64,000 nt of DNA, from contig JAWGHR010000004.1 of the NCBI GenBank assembly GCA_032560695.1, positions 1-64,000 of the forward strand. Direction: 5' to 3'. A program made the translations under genes and the position numbers. Origin of the DNA: Peptoniphilus_A harei_B (GTDB lineage Bacteria; Bacillota; Clostridia; Tissierellales; Peptoniphilaceae). Position 1 is the first letter of the stretch; every line of letters starts with the position of its first letter. Shown here in pieces: positions 16,289 through 25,813 of the stretch. Under the pieces are notes generated by a model. The model had not been told where the DNA came from. It did no database searches and saw nothing but the letters and a program-made list of their open reading frames with translations.

Positions 16289-16414
16289 ATAAAGTTGTAG
16301 ATTTTTATAGGGGCATAAAATCTTGCAAGCTTGTATCTTTTTATAAAGTCCTGATACCTTACAAGGTCATAGTTTCTTATAAAGTCATAAATCTTTATAA
16401 GATTATAAACTGTT
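16289..16414. repeat. 18-bp degenerate tandem repeat array A
   Basis: Seven consecutive 18-base units fit without gaps from 16289 to 16414, with best unit ATAAAGTCATAAATCTTT. It begins beyond the cls operon terminator and runs slightly into the last codons of the 71-residue ORF. The same period and core recur at 42.5, 52.6, 58.7 and 59.2 kb. Confidence 0.75.
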
Positions 16415-16618
16415 AACTGCTCTTCTTATTCCACCAGCTAGTTCGTCAAAAAATCTTGAGACCTTGTCAAAGAGATCTCCTAGGTTAAAGTTTCTAATTC
16501 CACTGACAATAAAGTGTTTATCAATCCTTTGATTTCCAATAAAGATGGAAATGTTAAAAAGTTTCATTAGGATAAGAATTCCTGCTATTATTCCCAAAAT
16601 TTTTAAAGCTTTTTTCAT
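16403..16618 (-). CDS. Small single-pass membrane protein
   Basis: A 71-residue product with one N-terminal hydrophobic helix (ILGIIAGILILMKLF) followed by an amphipathic, basic tail (GGIRRAVNSL). No family is recognised. The ATG follows the zinc protease gene by 8 bp with an AGGTGATAA site, so it is the third gene of the cls operon. Its last four codons are formed from the 18-bp repeat array. This suggests the C-terminus was altered by repeat insertion or that the array grew out from it. Confidence 0.65.
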   Translation of the reverse strand: MKKALKILGIIAGILILMKLFNISIFIGNQRIDKHFIVSGIRNFNLGDLFDKVSRFFDELAGGIRRAVNSL

Positions 16619-16626
16619 TTTATCAC

Positions 16627-17166
16627 CTAGGTCTTTAATTCTCTTTCAATTTCCTCATAGTTTTCCATGTACTTCTTGCACTCATTTATAAAATTCTTGT
16701 CGTGGTGAAAGAATTTTAAGTGAACTAACTCATGAAGGACAACTGCCTCAATTTGTTCTAGGGGTCTTGCTGCCAGGTAGAGATTTATTTTTATATCTCC
16801 ACGCTGTGGATAGCAGGTCCCCCATCTCACCTTCATCTTCCTTATCTCATAGGATTTGGCTGAGAGTCCTGTCAAGGCTTCGTATCTTGGAAAAATTTCA
16901 TCCAGAACCTTCTGCAGCTCTCGTCTGTAAATTTTTTCAAGTTCTTCCTCTGAAGTGAAGTTTACCTTTTGACCAAACAAGTGGTTCTTGTAGCGTCCCC
17001 TTCTCTCATCTTCCATCTTTAGTCTCTCAATAGCTTCCTCATTGTTTTTAATAAATTCTTTTATGGCTCTGTCAGTCATAGACCTTGGAGCATAAACTTT
17101 TATGATCCCATCTTCGACCCTAAGTCTAAGGGACCTTATCTTCTTTTTATTTATTTCTATATCCAT
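16627..17166 (-). CDS. YgjP-like zinc metalloprotease-fold protein (DUF45)
   Basis: A 179-residue member of the YgjP/DUF45 family of cytosolic zinc metallopeptidase-like proteins. The zinc motif HELVH lies in VVLHELVHLKFFHHDKNF (about residues 138-155), with a third ligand likely His154 or nearby. The upstream KVRWGTCYPQRGDIKINLYL is the standard family block. Function within the family is poorly defined. It sits 6 bp after cls and 8 bp before a small membrane protein. Confidence 0.88.
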   Translation of the reverse strand: MDIEINKKKIRSLRLRVEDGIIKVYAPRSMTDRAIKEFIKNNEEAIERLKMEDERRGRYKNHLFGQKVNFTSEEELEKIYRRELQKVLDEIFPRYEALTGLSAKSYEIRKMKVRWGTCYPQRGDIKINLYLAARPLEQIEAVVLHELVHLKFFHHDKNFINECKKYMENYEEIERELKT

Positions 17167-17172
17167 TATATC

Positions 17173-18636
17173 CTATAAGAGGGGAGATAAAAGTCTTGAA
17201 AAGGATTCACGGACTTTTGTAAATCTTGACCTCTTAGCATAGATTTCTTTAGTTATTTCTGTGCAATCTTCAAGATCTCTCTTAAAGTCTTCTTTTAACT
17301 TCTTATTTAATTCTTCATCATAAAGGAAGGCATTGACTTCGAAGTTTAGTTCAAAAGATCTTATGTCAAAGTTAGCTGTCCCAACTGTAGATAGATAATC
17401 ATCTGCAATGACTATTTTTGTATGAAGGAAACCACCCTCGTATTGGTAGACATGGGCTCCCCACTTTAAAAGTTCTCCCAAGAAAGATAGTGATGCCCAG
17501 TGAACAAAGAGGTGGTCACGCTTAGCTGGGAACATTAAGTGAACATCAACGCCACTTAGGGCAGCAACCTTTATTGCCTTTAGAAGTCCTTCGTCGGGAA
17601 CAAAGTAAGGAGTTTGGATGTAAAGTTCCTTCCTTGCAGAAGTTATAAGTTTCTCATAGCCATTTCTTATGGAGTCAGCCTTGGTGTCAGGTCCACTTGT
17701 GACAACATTTATGTCTACTCCATCTTCTAATTCTGGAAAAATTTCTGTTGTGAAGCCCTTTGTTGGAGCATCTGATGCAAACTTAAAGTCTAGGAAAAAT
17801 CTCCAAGCAAGTCCATTGACTGCCGGTCCTTCAATCCTTAGGTGGGTATCTCTCCAATAGCCCATGGGACCCTTGGACACATATTCGTCTCCAACGTTGA
17901 AGCCGCCAACATAACCTATTCTCTTGTCGATTACAGCAATCTTCCTGTGGTTTCTGTAGTTGATGTGGGTGTTGATCTTATCTATAATTCCTGGGAAGAA
18001 GATGGCAAACTTAACGCCCTCTTCTTCAAGAGACTTCCTGTCCCTTAGTTTCATCTTCCTGACACCCATGCCGTCAACTAATAAGTAAACGTCAAGGCCT
18101 TCCTTGGCCTTTGACTTTAGTATATCCATAAATTCAGTAGAAAGTTCATCTGATTTAAAAATATAGTATTGAACGTAAATTGTATGTTTAGCTTTTCTCA
18201 AGTCCTCAAAGAGGGCATCAAATTTTTCGACACCGTCGTTAAAAATTTCCACCTTGTTGTCAGTGTAGAGCATTTCGTTCTCGGCCTTGTTAAACATCTC
18301 AATCATGTCGAGATATTCTGCCGTTCTTTTTTTTGAAAACCTAAAGTTTTTATTCTTTATGTCTCTTAATTGGGCCTGGGACTCTTTGCTTAGGATTTCA
18401 TCTTTCTTACTTTTGCCGCTAAATATCTTGGACTTTGAAATGTCCTGACCTATAAAAAGATAGAAGATAAATCCAACAACTGGCAAGAAGTTAATAGCCA
18501 TTACCCATAAAAGTGTGGATGTTGGCTTCTTGTTGTCAAATACAATTATAAAAGTAGATACTAATAAATTTATAATAAATAGTATTGAATAAACTTGGGC
18601 AAAGTTTTTCAACATCCCAAAATATGCACTAAACAT
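17173..18636 (-). CDS. cls: Cardiolipin synthase
   Basis: A membrane phospholipase-D-superfamily enzyme that joins two phosphatidylglycerols into cardiolipin and glycerol. The 487 residues have two N-terminal transmembrane helices (about 10-60) and two HxK(x)4D motifs. They are NHRKIAVIDKRIGYVGG (about residue 230) and LHTKIVIADDYLSTVGTAN (about 405). It is the first gene of the cls-YgjP-small membrane protein operon and is separated from typA by 20 bp on the same strand. Read-through from typA is therefore possible. Confidence 0.95.
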   Translation of the reverse strand: MFSAYFGMLKNFAQVYSILFIINLLVSTFIIVFDNKKPTSTLLWVMAINFLPVVGFIFYLFIGQDISKSKIFSGKSKKDEILSKESQAQLRDIKNKNFRFSKKRTAEYLDMIEMFNKAENEMLYTDNKVEIFNDGVEKFDALFEDLRKAKHTIYVQYYIFKSDELSTEFMDILKSKAKEGLDVYLLVDGMGVRKMKLRDRKSLEEEGVKFAIFFPGIIDKINTHINYRNHRKIAVIDKRIGYVGGFNVGDEYVSKGPMGYWRDTHLRIEGPAVNGLAWRFFLDFKFASDAPTKGFTTEIFPELEDGVDINVVTSGPDTKADSIRNGYEKLITSARKELYIQTPYFVPDEGLLKAIKVAALSGVDVHLMFPAKRDHLFVHWASLSFLGELLKWGAHVYQYEGGFLHTKIVIADDYLSTVGTANFDIRSFELNFEVNAFLYDEELNKKLKEDFKRDLEDCTEITKEIYAKRSRFTKVRESFSRLLSPLL

Positions 18637-18656
18637 CTTCTGCTCCTTTCATAAAA

Positions 18657-20480
18657 TTATTTATTTTTCTTTGATTTATATCTAGTTTGTGAATTTAAAA
18701 TTTTCTTTCTAAGCCTAAACTCGTTAGGTGTAATTTCTATTAGTTCGTCGTCTTCAATAAATTCTAGAGCTTCTTCAAGACTCATCTTTTTTACTGGAGA
18801 AAGTCTTAGGGCCTCGTCAGAACCTGATGCCCTTACGTTAGTTTGCTTCTTTGACTTAGTAACCGAAACTTCGATTTCAACACCTTTTGGTGATTCACCA
18901 ACAACTTGACCTTCATAGACATCTTCACCTGGCTCAACAAATAGGGTTCCACGTTCTTGGGCATTGTTTAGTCCATAAGCTGAAGCAGTACCTGTGTCAA
19001 AGGAAACTATAGAAGCATTGACCCTTCTTGGGATATCTCCCTTGAAAGGCACATAGGATTCAAAAATAGAATTTAGGATTCCGGAACCCTTAGTGTCAGT
19101 CATAAATTCAGTCCTGTAACCAATAAGTCCCCTTGATGGAATGATAAATTCAAGCCTTTGGTAACCACCATTAGGCTCAACAATATTAACAAGTTCTCCC
19201 TTTCTCCTGCCAAGTTTTTCTATAACAGATCCAGCGTAAACATTGTCAACATCAATAGTAACTCTTTCTGTTGGCTCTAACTTTTTACCATTTTCATCAA
19301 ACTTATAAAGAACTTGTGGCTTGGAAACTTGGAATTCATAACCTTCACGCCTCATGTTTTCAATTAAAACTGAAAGGTGAAGTTCTCCCCTACCAGAAAC
19401 CTTAAAGGAATCAGTGGAATCAGTTTCTTCAACTCTTAGTCCTACGTCAGTTTGTAGTTCTCTATTTAGTCTTGCCTTGATTTGTCTTGAAGTCAAGAAC
19501 TTTCCAACCCTTCCTGCAAAAGGCGAATCATTTACAGAGAAGTTCATGGAAATTGTTGGCTCAGAAATTTTTACAAACTCAAGGGCTTCTGTATCTTCTG
19601 TTGAAGTAATAGTATCTCCAATGTTGATGTCTTCGATACCTGTTACTGCAACAATGGAACCTGAACTTGATGAATCAACTTCAACTCTGTCTAGGCCTTC
19701 AAACTCATAGATTTGTGCAATCTTAATGTTCTCTTGAAAGTCTGGATCAAGTTTATTAACCCTCACAAGCTTGTCGTTTTCGTTAATAATACCTTGTTCA
19801 ATTTTTCCAATACCAATTCTTCCAATGTATTCATTGTAGTCAATTGTAGAAATTAGAAGTTTAAAAGATTCATCATCTCTTTGTTCTGGACCTGGGATGT
19901 AATTAATAATAGTTTCAAAAAGTGGGTCCATGTTTTCCATCTTGTCATCTACATCAAGAGCTGCAATACCTTGCTTTGCTGATGCAAATACAAAAGGACA
20001 TTCAAGAACAGATTCGTCAGCACCAAGTTCGATAAATAGGTCAAGAACTTCGTCCACTACTTCAAGTGGTCTTGCTTCAGGTCTATCTACCTTGTTGATG
20101 CATACAATAACTGGAAGGTTAAGTTCAAAGGACTTCTTTAACACAAACTTAGTTTGTGGCATTGGACCTTCAAAGGCATCTACTAATAGGACAACACCAT
20201 TTACCATTTTTAAAACACGTTCAACTTCGCCACCGAAGTCAGCATGTCCTGGAGTGTCAATAATATTGATCTTAACTCCATTGTGATTAACAGCAGTGTT
20301 CTTAGAAAGGATAGTAATACCTCTTTCCTTTTCAATGTCATTTGAGTCCATTACCCTGTCCTTAACTTGTTGGTTTTCCCTAAAGATCCCTGATTGTCTT
20401 AATAGGGCATCAACTAGGGTAGTCTTACCGTGGTCAACGTGGGCAATAATAGCTATATTTCTTATATCTTGTCTTTTCAA
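18657..20480 (-). CDS. typA: Translational GTPase TypA/BipA
   Basis: A ribosome-binding GTPase of the EF-G-like superfamily, involved in stress and 50S assembly. The 607 residues match the family. It has G1 AHVDHGKTTL (12-21), G3 DTPGHADFGGEV, G4 CINKVDRPEA, then domains III, V and the BipA-specific C-terminal domain. ATG at 20480 is correct for MKRQDIRNIAII. It is followed closely by cls and preceded by the terminator of hisS. Confidence 0.97.
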   Translation of the reverse strand: MKRQDIRNIAIIAHVDHGKTTLVDALLRQSGIFRENQQVKDRVMDSNDIEKERGITILSKNTAVNHNGVKINIIDTPGHADFGGEVERVLKMVNGVVLLVDAFEGPMPQTKFVLKKSFELNLPVIVCINKVDRPEARPLEVVDEVLDLFIELGADESVLECPFVFASAKQGIAALDVDDKMENMDPLFETIINYIPGPEQRDDESFKLLISTIDYNEYIGRIGIGKIEQGIINENDKLVRVNKLDPDFQENIKIAQIYEFEGLDRVEVDSSSSGSIVAVTGIEDINIGDTITSTEDTEALEFVKISEPTISMNFSVNDSPFAGRVGKFLTSRQIKARLNRELQTDVGLRVEETDSTDSFKVSGRGELHLSVLIENMRREGYEFQVSKPQVLYKFDENGKKLEPTERVTIDVDNVYAGSVIEKLGRRKGELVNIVEPNGGYQRLEFIIPSRGLIGYRTEFMTDTKGSGILNSIFESYVPFKGDIPRRVNASIVSFDTGTASAYGLNNAQERGTLFVEPGEDVYEGQVVGESPKGVEIEVSVTKSKKQTNVRASGSDEALRLSPVKKMSLEEALEFIEDDELIEITPNEFRLRKKILNSQTRYKSKKNK

Positions 20481-20544
20481 AAATTCTCATCTCATTTCTT
20501 CATGTTTCTATCCTATTTTAAGCTTAAATAAAAAAAAGTGCAAC

Positions 20545-20593
20545 AAAAAAGACCTATAAACTGTGATTTTATCAGTTAATAGGTCTTTTTTTT
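20545..20593 (-). terminator. Terminator after hisS
   Basis: The stem GACCTAT / ATAGGTC has an inner AACTG/CAGTT pairing, with A and T tracts on both flanks. It is bidirectional in form, but the only entering transcript is hisS on the minus strand. Confidence 0.8.
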
Positions 20594-20605
20594 ATAAATT
20601 TAATG

Positions 20606-20747
20606 GTAACGACAATAGCAACTCGTTGCTATTGGAGTGGTCTTCACAGTGAAGACGAGCCTAGCGATGGCTGAACTGATGAAGAACCTTATGCAGGGAA
20701 CAAGTCTGATGCGATTTATTAATGAGCATCAGACTTGTGACTCGCAC
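20606..20747 (-). other. Cluster of three hairpins in the hisS 3' region
   Basis: Three separate perfect stems lie within about 130 bp, in sequence less AT-rich than its surroundings. They are CAATAGCAA / TTGCTATTG (about 20614-20635), GTCTTCAC / GTGAAGAC (about 20640-20656) and ACAAGTCTGATGC / GCATCAGACTTGT (20700-20738). All lie between the hisS stop and its terminator. None has a T run, so they are not terminators. It could be mRNA-stabilising structure, a processed 3' RNA or a short palindromic insertion. Confidence 0.5.
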
Positions 20748-22055
20748 TTACTTTTTAAACCTTTCAACCAATTCATCGAAAGTAACTTCTTCCTGATCTC
20801 CTGTCTTCATATCCTTTAAACTATATTTTCTAGTTTTTATTTCTTCTTCGCCAAGAACTATTACATAGTCAACCTTTGTTTGGTCTGCGTACTTAAATTT
20901 CTTCTTTAATTTTGCAAATTCTGTGTATACAGAAACCCTTACTCCCTTTTCTCTAAGTTCACTTAGAAGTTTAATTCCGTCGTGGATGCAGTCATCCATT
21001 GGGATAATTAAAAGGTCAACTAGGGATTTTTCTTCACTAGAAATTATTTTTGCTTCATTTAATTGGTAGAAAAGTCTTGAAAGTCCAATAGAAATTCCAA
21101 CTCCTGGTAGGGTCTTGTCTGTGTAATAGCTTGCAAGGTCTTCGTATCTTCCACCTGAGCAAACTGATCCAATTTTTGGATAGTTATCAAGGGTAGTTTC
21201 ATAAACTGTGCCTGTGTAGTAGTCTAGCCCCCTTGCAATCTTTAGGTCAATGTCAAAGCAATCTTCATCTATGCCAAAGTCTCTCATGTAACCAATAACT
21301 TGTGTAAGTTCATCAAGTCCTTCTAGGAAGATCTCATCTTCTATTTTTAATTCTCTTAATTGTTCAAGAATTTCATCTACAGATCCATCGATTTTTATAA
21401 ATTCTAGGATTTTTTCTCCAGAATCTCTTCCTATTCCATTTTCTCCTAGTTCTTCAAGGACACTTTCTTCTCCAATCTTGTCTAGCTTGTCAACTGTCCT
21501 AAGTACATTCATGGAGTCTTCGATGCCAAGTGATGAGAAGAAGCCCTTTAGGATCTTTCTGTTGTTAAGGTGGATTGTGAAATCCGTAAATCCTAATTCT
21601 TTAAAAGTGTGGAAGATTACAACTGGGAACTCTGCATCATTTACAAGAGAAAGTTCTCCCATGCCAATTGTGTCAATATCACATTGATAGAACTCTCTAA
21701 AACGTCCCTTTTGAGCCTTTTCTCCCCTGTAAACTTTTCCTATTTGATATCTTTTAAATGGGAAGGATAGGTCGTTCATGTGTTCAACAGTATATCTTGC
21801 TAGGGGAACTGTTAAGTCAAACCTAAGACTCATGTCAGTGTCTCCCTTTGAAAACCTGTAAATTTGTTTTTCAGTTTCTCCACCGCCCTTGGCTAGTAGG
21901 ACTTCAGATTTTTCTATAACTGGAGTATCTATGGGCAAGAAGCCGTGCTTTTCAAAATTTTTTCTTATAATGTCTTTCATCTCGTTGAAGAGAATTTGAT
22001 CCTTTGGTAGTAGTTCCATAAAGCCTGGAAGGGTTGATGGTTTTACAATTGTCAT
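20748..22055 (-). CDS. hisS: Histidyl-tRNA synthetase
   Basis: A class II aminoacyl-tRNA synthetase that charges tRNA-His. It has 435 residues. Motif 2 is visible in KVYRGEKAQKGRFREFYQCD, the histidine-specific ARGLDYYTG block, then GSVCSGGRYEDL and motif 3 GVGISIGLSRL. The C-terminal anticodon-binding domain covers the last 90 residues. The ATG follows AGGAGTGATATT. No aspS follows, unlike many Firmicutes, and no T-box is visible in the 160 bp upstream. Confidence 0.97.
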   Translation of the reverse strand: MTIVKPSTLPGFMELLPKDQILFNEMKDIIRKNFEKHGFLPIDTPVIEKSEVLLAKGGGETEKQIYRFSKGDTDMSLRFDLTVPLARYTVEHMNDLSFPFKRYQIGKVYRGEKAQKGRFREFYQCDIDTIGMGELSLVNDAEFPVVIFHTFKELGFTDFTIHLNNRKILKGFFSSLGIEDSMNVLRTVDKLDKIGEESVLEELGENGIGRDSGEKILEFIKIDGSVDEILEQLRELKIEDEIFLEGLDELTQVIGYMRDFGIDEDCFDIDLKIARGLDYYTGTVYETTLDNYPKIGSVCSGGRYEDLASYYTDKTLPGVGISIGLSRLFYQLNEAKIISSEEKSLVDLLIIPMDDCIHDGIKLLSELREKGVRVSVYTEFAKLKKKFKYADQTKVDYVIVLGEEEIKTRKYSLKDMKTGDQEEVTFDELVERFKK

Positions 22056-22223
22056 AATATCACTCCTGTTTATAAATTTTCATTTTTCTTCTTATTAATA
22101 ATTATAATTTTATCACATTTAGTGAGCTTTTTGTACTTTTGTCTGCTATTATATGAAAGTTTTAATCTTTGTATATAAGTTTATTGAATTTTAAAGTTTT
22201 TCTATATTAATTAGATAAAGTCT

Positions 22224-22252
22224 TTGACTTGATAAGCTTTATCCCTTATAAT
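22224..22252 (+). promoter_or_regulatory. Promoter of gltS
   Basis: TTGACT (22224-22229), a 17-bp spacer, and perfect TATAAT (22247-22252). It lies about 50 bp before the start codon. Confidence 0.85.
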
Positions 22253-22304
22253 CAAATGGTTAATATATTTAAAATATTAATAATATTTTTTAGGAGGAAA
22301 AAAG

Positions 22305-23528
22305 ATGGAAAGAATGGTAATCGAGTTCGGCATGTTCGAAACTCTACTACTTGGCGTATTAGCCATTTATCTGGGCGATTTCATGAGAAAGAAATTCCCT
22401 GTCCTAGTTAAGTACTGTCTGCCTTCAGCCGTAGTTGGTGGCACTATTGTATCTATTATAACTATGCTTTTATACTACGCAGGCATAATGGAACCTAACT
22501 TTGACTTTAAGACAGTTAACACTTTATTCTATTGTCTATTCTTTGCAGCTAGTGGAGCTGCAGCCAGCCTTGCATTATTAAAACAAGGTGGAAAGCTTGT
22601 AGTTATCTTTGCAGCCTTAGCTGCCCTACTTGCTGCTTGTCAAAACGCAGTTGCACTTGGAGTTGGTAATGCTATGGGAGTTCACCCACTGATTTCAATG
22701 ATGACTGGTTCAATCCCAATGACTGGTGGACACGGAAACGCAGCAAGTTTCGCACCAATAGCTGTTAAAGCTGGTCAATCTGCTGCTATGGAAGTTGCTA
22801 TTGCATCTGCCACTTTTGGACTTATTGCAGGTTCACTTATTGGGGGACCTTACGGTAACTTTATAGTTAAAAGATTTGGATTCGAAGATCCAGAGCTAGA
22901 CAATCAAGATACAACTATTATTGATACTGCTAAGACTGTTTTGATGAACAAGAAGACAGTGGTTTCTTCTGTCAATATGTTGGTCCTTGCTTGTGGTATT
23001 GGTCAATTATTTTTCTTAGGTCTACAAAAGGCTGAGGTTAATATTCCAATTCACGTTTGCTGTATGCTTGGTGGTATCCTTGTGAGAGTTTTCCTTGACA
23101 AGACTGGAAGAGCCGAAGATTCACTTCTTGAAGCAATTGATACTGTTGGAGATTTTTCTCTTGCACTTTTCGTATCTATGTCAATTGTAAGTATGAAGTT
23201 GTGGCAACTTGCAGACCTAGGACCTCAACTACTTGTACTTCTTCTTGCACAAGTTGTTCTTGTTCTAGTATTCACATACTTCTTGACATTTAGACTACTT
23301 GGCAAGAACTACGACTCTGCTGTTATGGCAGTAGGTCACCTTGGCTTCTCAACAGGAGCTGTTCCAGTTTCTATGACTACAATGAAGACAGTTTGTGACA
23401 AGTACAGATTCTCTAAACTTGCTTTCTTCGTTGTTCCTGTAATTGGTGGATTTATTTCAAACTTAACAAATGCACTAATTATTACAAAATTTTTGGACAT
23501 TGCTACAAAAATGGGCATGGGTATGTAA
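22305..23528 (+). CDS. gltS: Sodium/glutamate symporter
   Basis: A Na+-coupled glutamate importer of the GltS (ESS) family. The 407 residues have about ten to twelve hydrophobic segments. The conserved loop GSIPMTGGHGNAASFAPI is in the first half, with a related GHLGFSTGAVPVSMTTM in the second. It starts at ATG 22305 behind TAGGAGGAAAAA. It is transcribed alone from a near-consensus promoter and closed by a strong terminator. In this genome it would supply the substrate for glutamate fermentation at 33-42 kb and could use the sodium gradient made there. Confidence 0.93.
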   Translation: MERMVIEFGMFETLLLGVLAIYLGDFMRKKFPVLVKYCLPSAVVGGTIVSIITMLLYYAGIMEPNFDFKTVNTLFYCLFFAASGAAASLALLKQGGKLVVIFAALAALLAACQNAVALGVGNAMGVHPLISMMTGSIPMTGGHGNAASFAPIAVKAGQSAAMEVAIASATFGLIAGSLIGGPYGNFIVKRFGFEDPELDNQDTTIIDTAKTVLMNKKTVVSSVNMLVLACGIGQLFFLGLQKAEVNIPIHVCCMLGGILVRVFLDKTGRAEDSLLEAIDTVGDFSLALFVSMSIVSMKLWQLADLGPQLLVLLLAQVVLVLVFTYFLTFRLLGKNYDSAVMAVGHLGFSTGAVPVSMTTMKTVCDKYRFSKLAFFVVPVIGGFISNLTNALIITKFLDIATKMGMGM

Positions 23529-23580
23529 TTTAAAATTTAATAATTCTTAAATAATATTTGAAATTTATTTTTGAAAATGT

Positions 23581-23614
23581 AAAAGGGCTAGTAGTAAAAA
23601 CTATTAGCCCTTTT
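23581..23614. terminator. Bidirectional terminator between gltS and the aldehyde dehydrogenase
   Basis: AAAAGGGCTAGTAGT pairs with ACTATTAGCCCTTTT (one wobble), with an A-rich loop and T-rich exit. Confidence 0.9.
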
Positions 23615-23651
23615 CTTATTTTATTATTCTATTTATTTATAAATTTTATTC

Positions 23652-25136
23652 TTAGTAAAGTCCTGAAGATTTTTCAGAAGTATCGATGAAGATATTCTTA
23701 ACTTGTGAGTAAGCATCTAACATCATCTTGTGGTTTTCTCTACCAATACCAGATTTTTTGTAGCCTCCAAAAGGTGCTCCTGCTGGAAGTTGGTTGTAAG
23801 TGTTAACCCAAACTCTACCAGTTTCAATTCCTCTTGCAACTCTTATTGCCTTGTTGATGTCTCTTGTCCATACAGCTCCTGCTAGACCATAGTCTGAATC
23901 ATTTGCCATTTTTACAACTTCGTCTTCATCCTTGAACTTGATTACAACTGCAACTGGTCCAAAGATTTCTTCTCTTGCAACCTTCATGTTGTTGTCAGCA
24001 TTTGTGATAAGAGTTGGCATTGTGAAGTAACCATTTTCTGTACCATTCTTTGTAGCTTTTTCGCCACCAACTGCAATTGTTGCTCCTTCTTTTCTAGCAA
24101 CTTCTACATAACCAAGAACTTTTTCAGTTTGAGATCTGTTTACTTGAGCTCCAACTTGAGTGTCTTCTTCCCAAGGTAAGCCAACCTTGATGTTCTTGAA
24201 TTTTTCAATTGCCTTTTCAACAAATTCATCGTATATATTTTCGTGAACAAAAACTCTTGAACCTGCACAGCATACTTGACCTTGGTTAAATAAAATACCC
24301 ATAGCAAGACCGTCTATTGCAAGGTCCATGTCGCAGTCATCAAAGAAGATATTAGCTGATTTACCACCAAGTTCTAGAGTAGCTGGAATTAATTTTTCTG
24401 CTGCAGCTCCTGCAATTTTGTAGCCAACTTCAGTTGAACCAGTGAAGGCAAGTTTTGAAAGTCCTTCATGGTGTTGTAGGTATTCACCAGACTTTGATCC
24501 AGAACCTGTAACAACGTTAATAACTCCCTCTGGAACAACGTCTTTTATTAACTTCATAAGTTCTAGAAGTGAAAGAGAAGTTGTTGAAGATGGTTTAATG
24601 ACTACTGCATCTCCTGCTGCTATAGCTGGAGATAATTTCCATGCTGCCATTAGGAATGGGAAGTTCCATGGAATAATTTGTCCAACAACTCCAAGTGGTT
24701 CACGAAGAACAATTGATAGAGTGTTGCCATCAATAGCATTTGCAGTTCCTTCTTCAGCTAGGATTGCTCCTGCAAAGTATCTAAAGTGTTCTGATGCTAG
24801 TGGGATATCAACGTTTCTTGTTTCCCTAATTGGCTTACCATTGTCAAGTGTTTCAACCATGGCAAGGTGGTCAGCATTTTCATCAATAATATCAGCAATC
24901 TTGTTTAATATTTTTGCTCTTTCATATCTATTTGTCTTTTTGAATTCGTGGAAGCCTTCCCAAGCTGCCTTAACAGCCTTGTCTACATCAGCTTCTGATG
25001 CTTGAGCAATTGATGCAAGTTTTTCGCCATCAGCTGGACAAAATACATCTAAAGATTCTCCATTTTCACCTTCAACAAATTCGCCACCAATAAATAGGCC
25101 ATACTTTTTATCTAAATTAATCTTTGGTTTAGTCAT
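23652..25136 (-). CDS. NAD(P)-dependent aldehyde dehydrogenase
   Basis: An oxidoreductase of the ALDH superfamily that converts aldehydes to carboxylic acids. The 494 residues are full length. The catalytic Glu is in TLELGGKSAN and the catalytic Cys in FNQGQVCCAGSRVFV (about residue 300). The cofactor part shows IIPWNFPFLMAAWKLSPAIA, and the late EEIFGPVAVVIKF is present. It resembles AldA/AldB-type enzymes acting on acetaldehyde or other short aldehydes; substrate is not set by sequence. It is transcribed alone with a good AGGAGTGT site. It ends against the gltS terminator. Confidence 0.93.
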   Translation of the reverse strand: MTKPKINLDKKYGLFIGGEFVEGENGESLDVFCPADGEKLASIAQASEADVDKAVKAAWEGFHEFKKTNRYERAKILNKIADIIDENADHLAMVETLDNGKPIRETRNVDIPLASEHFRYFAGAILAEEGTANAIDGNTLSIVLREPLGVVGQIIPWNFPFLMAAWKLSPAIAAGDAVVIKPSSTTSLSLLELMKLIKDVVPEGVINVVTGSGSKSGEYLQHHEGLSKLAFTGSTEVGYKIAGAAAEKLIPATLELGGKSANIFFDDCDMDLAIDGLAMGILFNQGQVCCAGSRVFVHENIYDEFVEKAIEKFKNIKVGLPWEEDTQVGAQVNRSQTEKVLGYVEVARKEGATIAVGGEKATKNGTENGYFTMPTLITNADNNMKVAREEIFGPVAVVIKFKDEDEVVKMANDSDYGLAGAVWTRDINKAIRVARGIETGRVWVNTYNQLPAGAPFGGYKKSGIGRENHKMMLDAYSQVKNIFIDTSEKSSGLY

Positions 25137-25271
25137 ATTACACTCCTTACTTTATTTTAATGTGTCATATAAAGCTTTCATATAAGAAATACCCCTCATA
25201 GTAATTTTAAAAACCTATAAGTATATATTTTAAATTTTTTACTTAGAGAAAGCTATGTGATTTTTTCCATT

Positions 25272-25302
25272 AAAAAAAGACTCTTTTCGAGTCTCTTTTT
25301 TA
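25272..25302 (-). terminator. Terminator of the DUF2975 operon
   Basis: AGACTC / GAGTCT stem with a TTTTC loop and T or A tracts on both sides. It lies 35 bp beyond the last gene of that operon. Confidence 0.8.
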
Positions 25303-25336
25303 AAATTTCTAATTGATTTCCTTTATCATCTTTACT

Positions 25337-25813
25337 TTAAGTGTCCCATTCTAAATATAAAATTTCTCCCTTATCCTCATCAAGTATTAGGGCTACGAAA
25401 TTTCCATACATTCCTGCAAAAACATATTCTGAAGTTGCTTTAAAATAAATTTTATTATTTAAATCAAGAGAAGGATCAAAGCCTCTCTTTTTAACTTGTA
25501 AGTAACAAGTTTCTATTTGAGATTTTCTATTTTCATCTGTAATCTCATAATCCTCTAGTTCTTCTTTTATTTTTCCAAGGTCTTCCTTGTCAAAAGAAAA
25601 TAAAATTGCAGCTTCGCCGTCTCCATGAAAGCTTGGCTCCTTATAGAGTTCTCTTTCCCTCTTCACAGACTTGGGAAATCTTATTCCAAATTCATTTTCC
25701 ACTTCCTTCACTGCCTGGTCTCTTGGGTCAGACAAGAAGTATAAAAGTGGTATAGCGGCAAGAAAAATTATAAACATGGTAATTAAAATTTTTTTAAATT
25801 TTTTATCAGTCAT
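25337..25813 (-). CDS. Membrane-anchored protein of unknown function
   Basis: A 158-residue protein from the ATG at 25811-25813, chosen because GAGGGTG lies six bases upstream. An ATG two codons earlier touches that site. One N-terminal helix (ILITMFIIFLAAIPLLYFL) is followed by a soluble extracytoplasmic part with the acidic start RDQAVKEVENEFGIRFPKSV. No family is recognised. Its start codon lies inside the coding end of the XRE regulator, so it is coupled to the YozG/YoaS-like pair. Confidence 0.7.
   Translation of the reverse strand: MTDKKFKKILITMFIIFLAAIPLLYFLSDPRDQAVKEVENEFGIRFPKSVKRERELYKEPSFHGDGEAAILFSFDKEDLGKIKEELEDYEITDENRKSQIETCYLQVKKRGFDPSLDLNNKIYFKATSEYVFAGMYGNFVALILDEDKGEILYLEWDT

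Noticed and set aside
20637..20819. 60-codon plus-strand ORF after the typA/hisS region
   Set aside because: It overlaps the hisS end and the hairpin cluster, has no ribosome site and no family traits.
22056..22220. T-box in front of hisS
   Set aside because: No GGGTGGTACCGC-like motif or terminator is visible in the leader.
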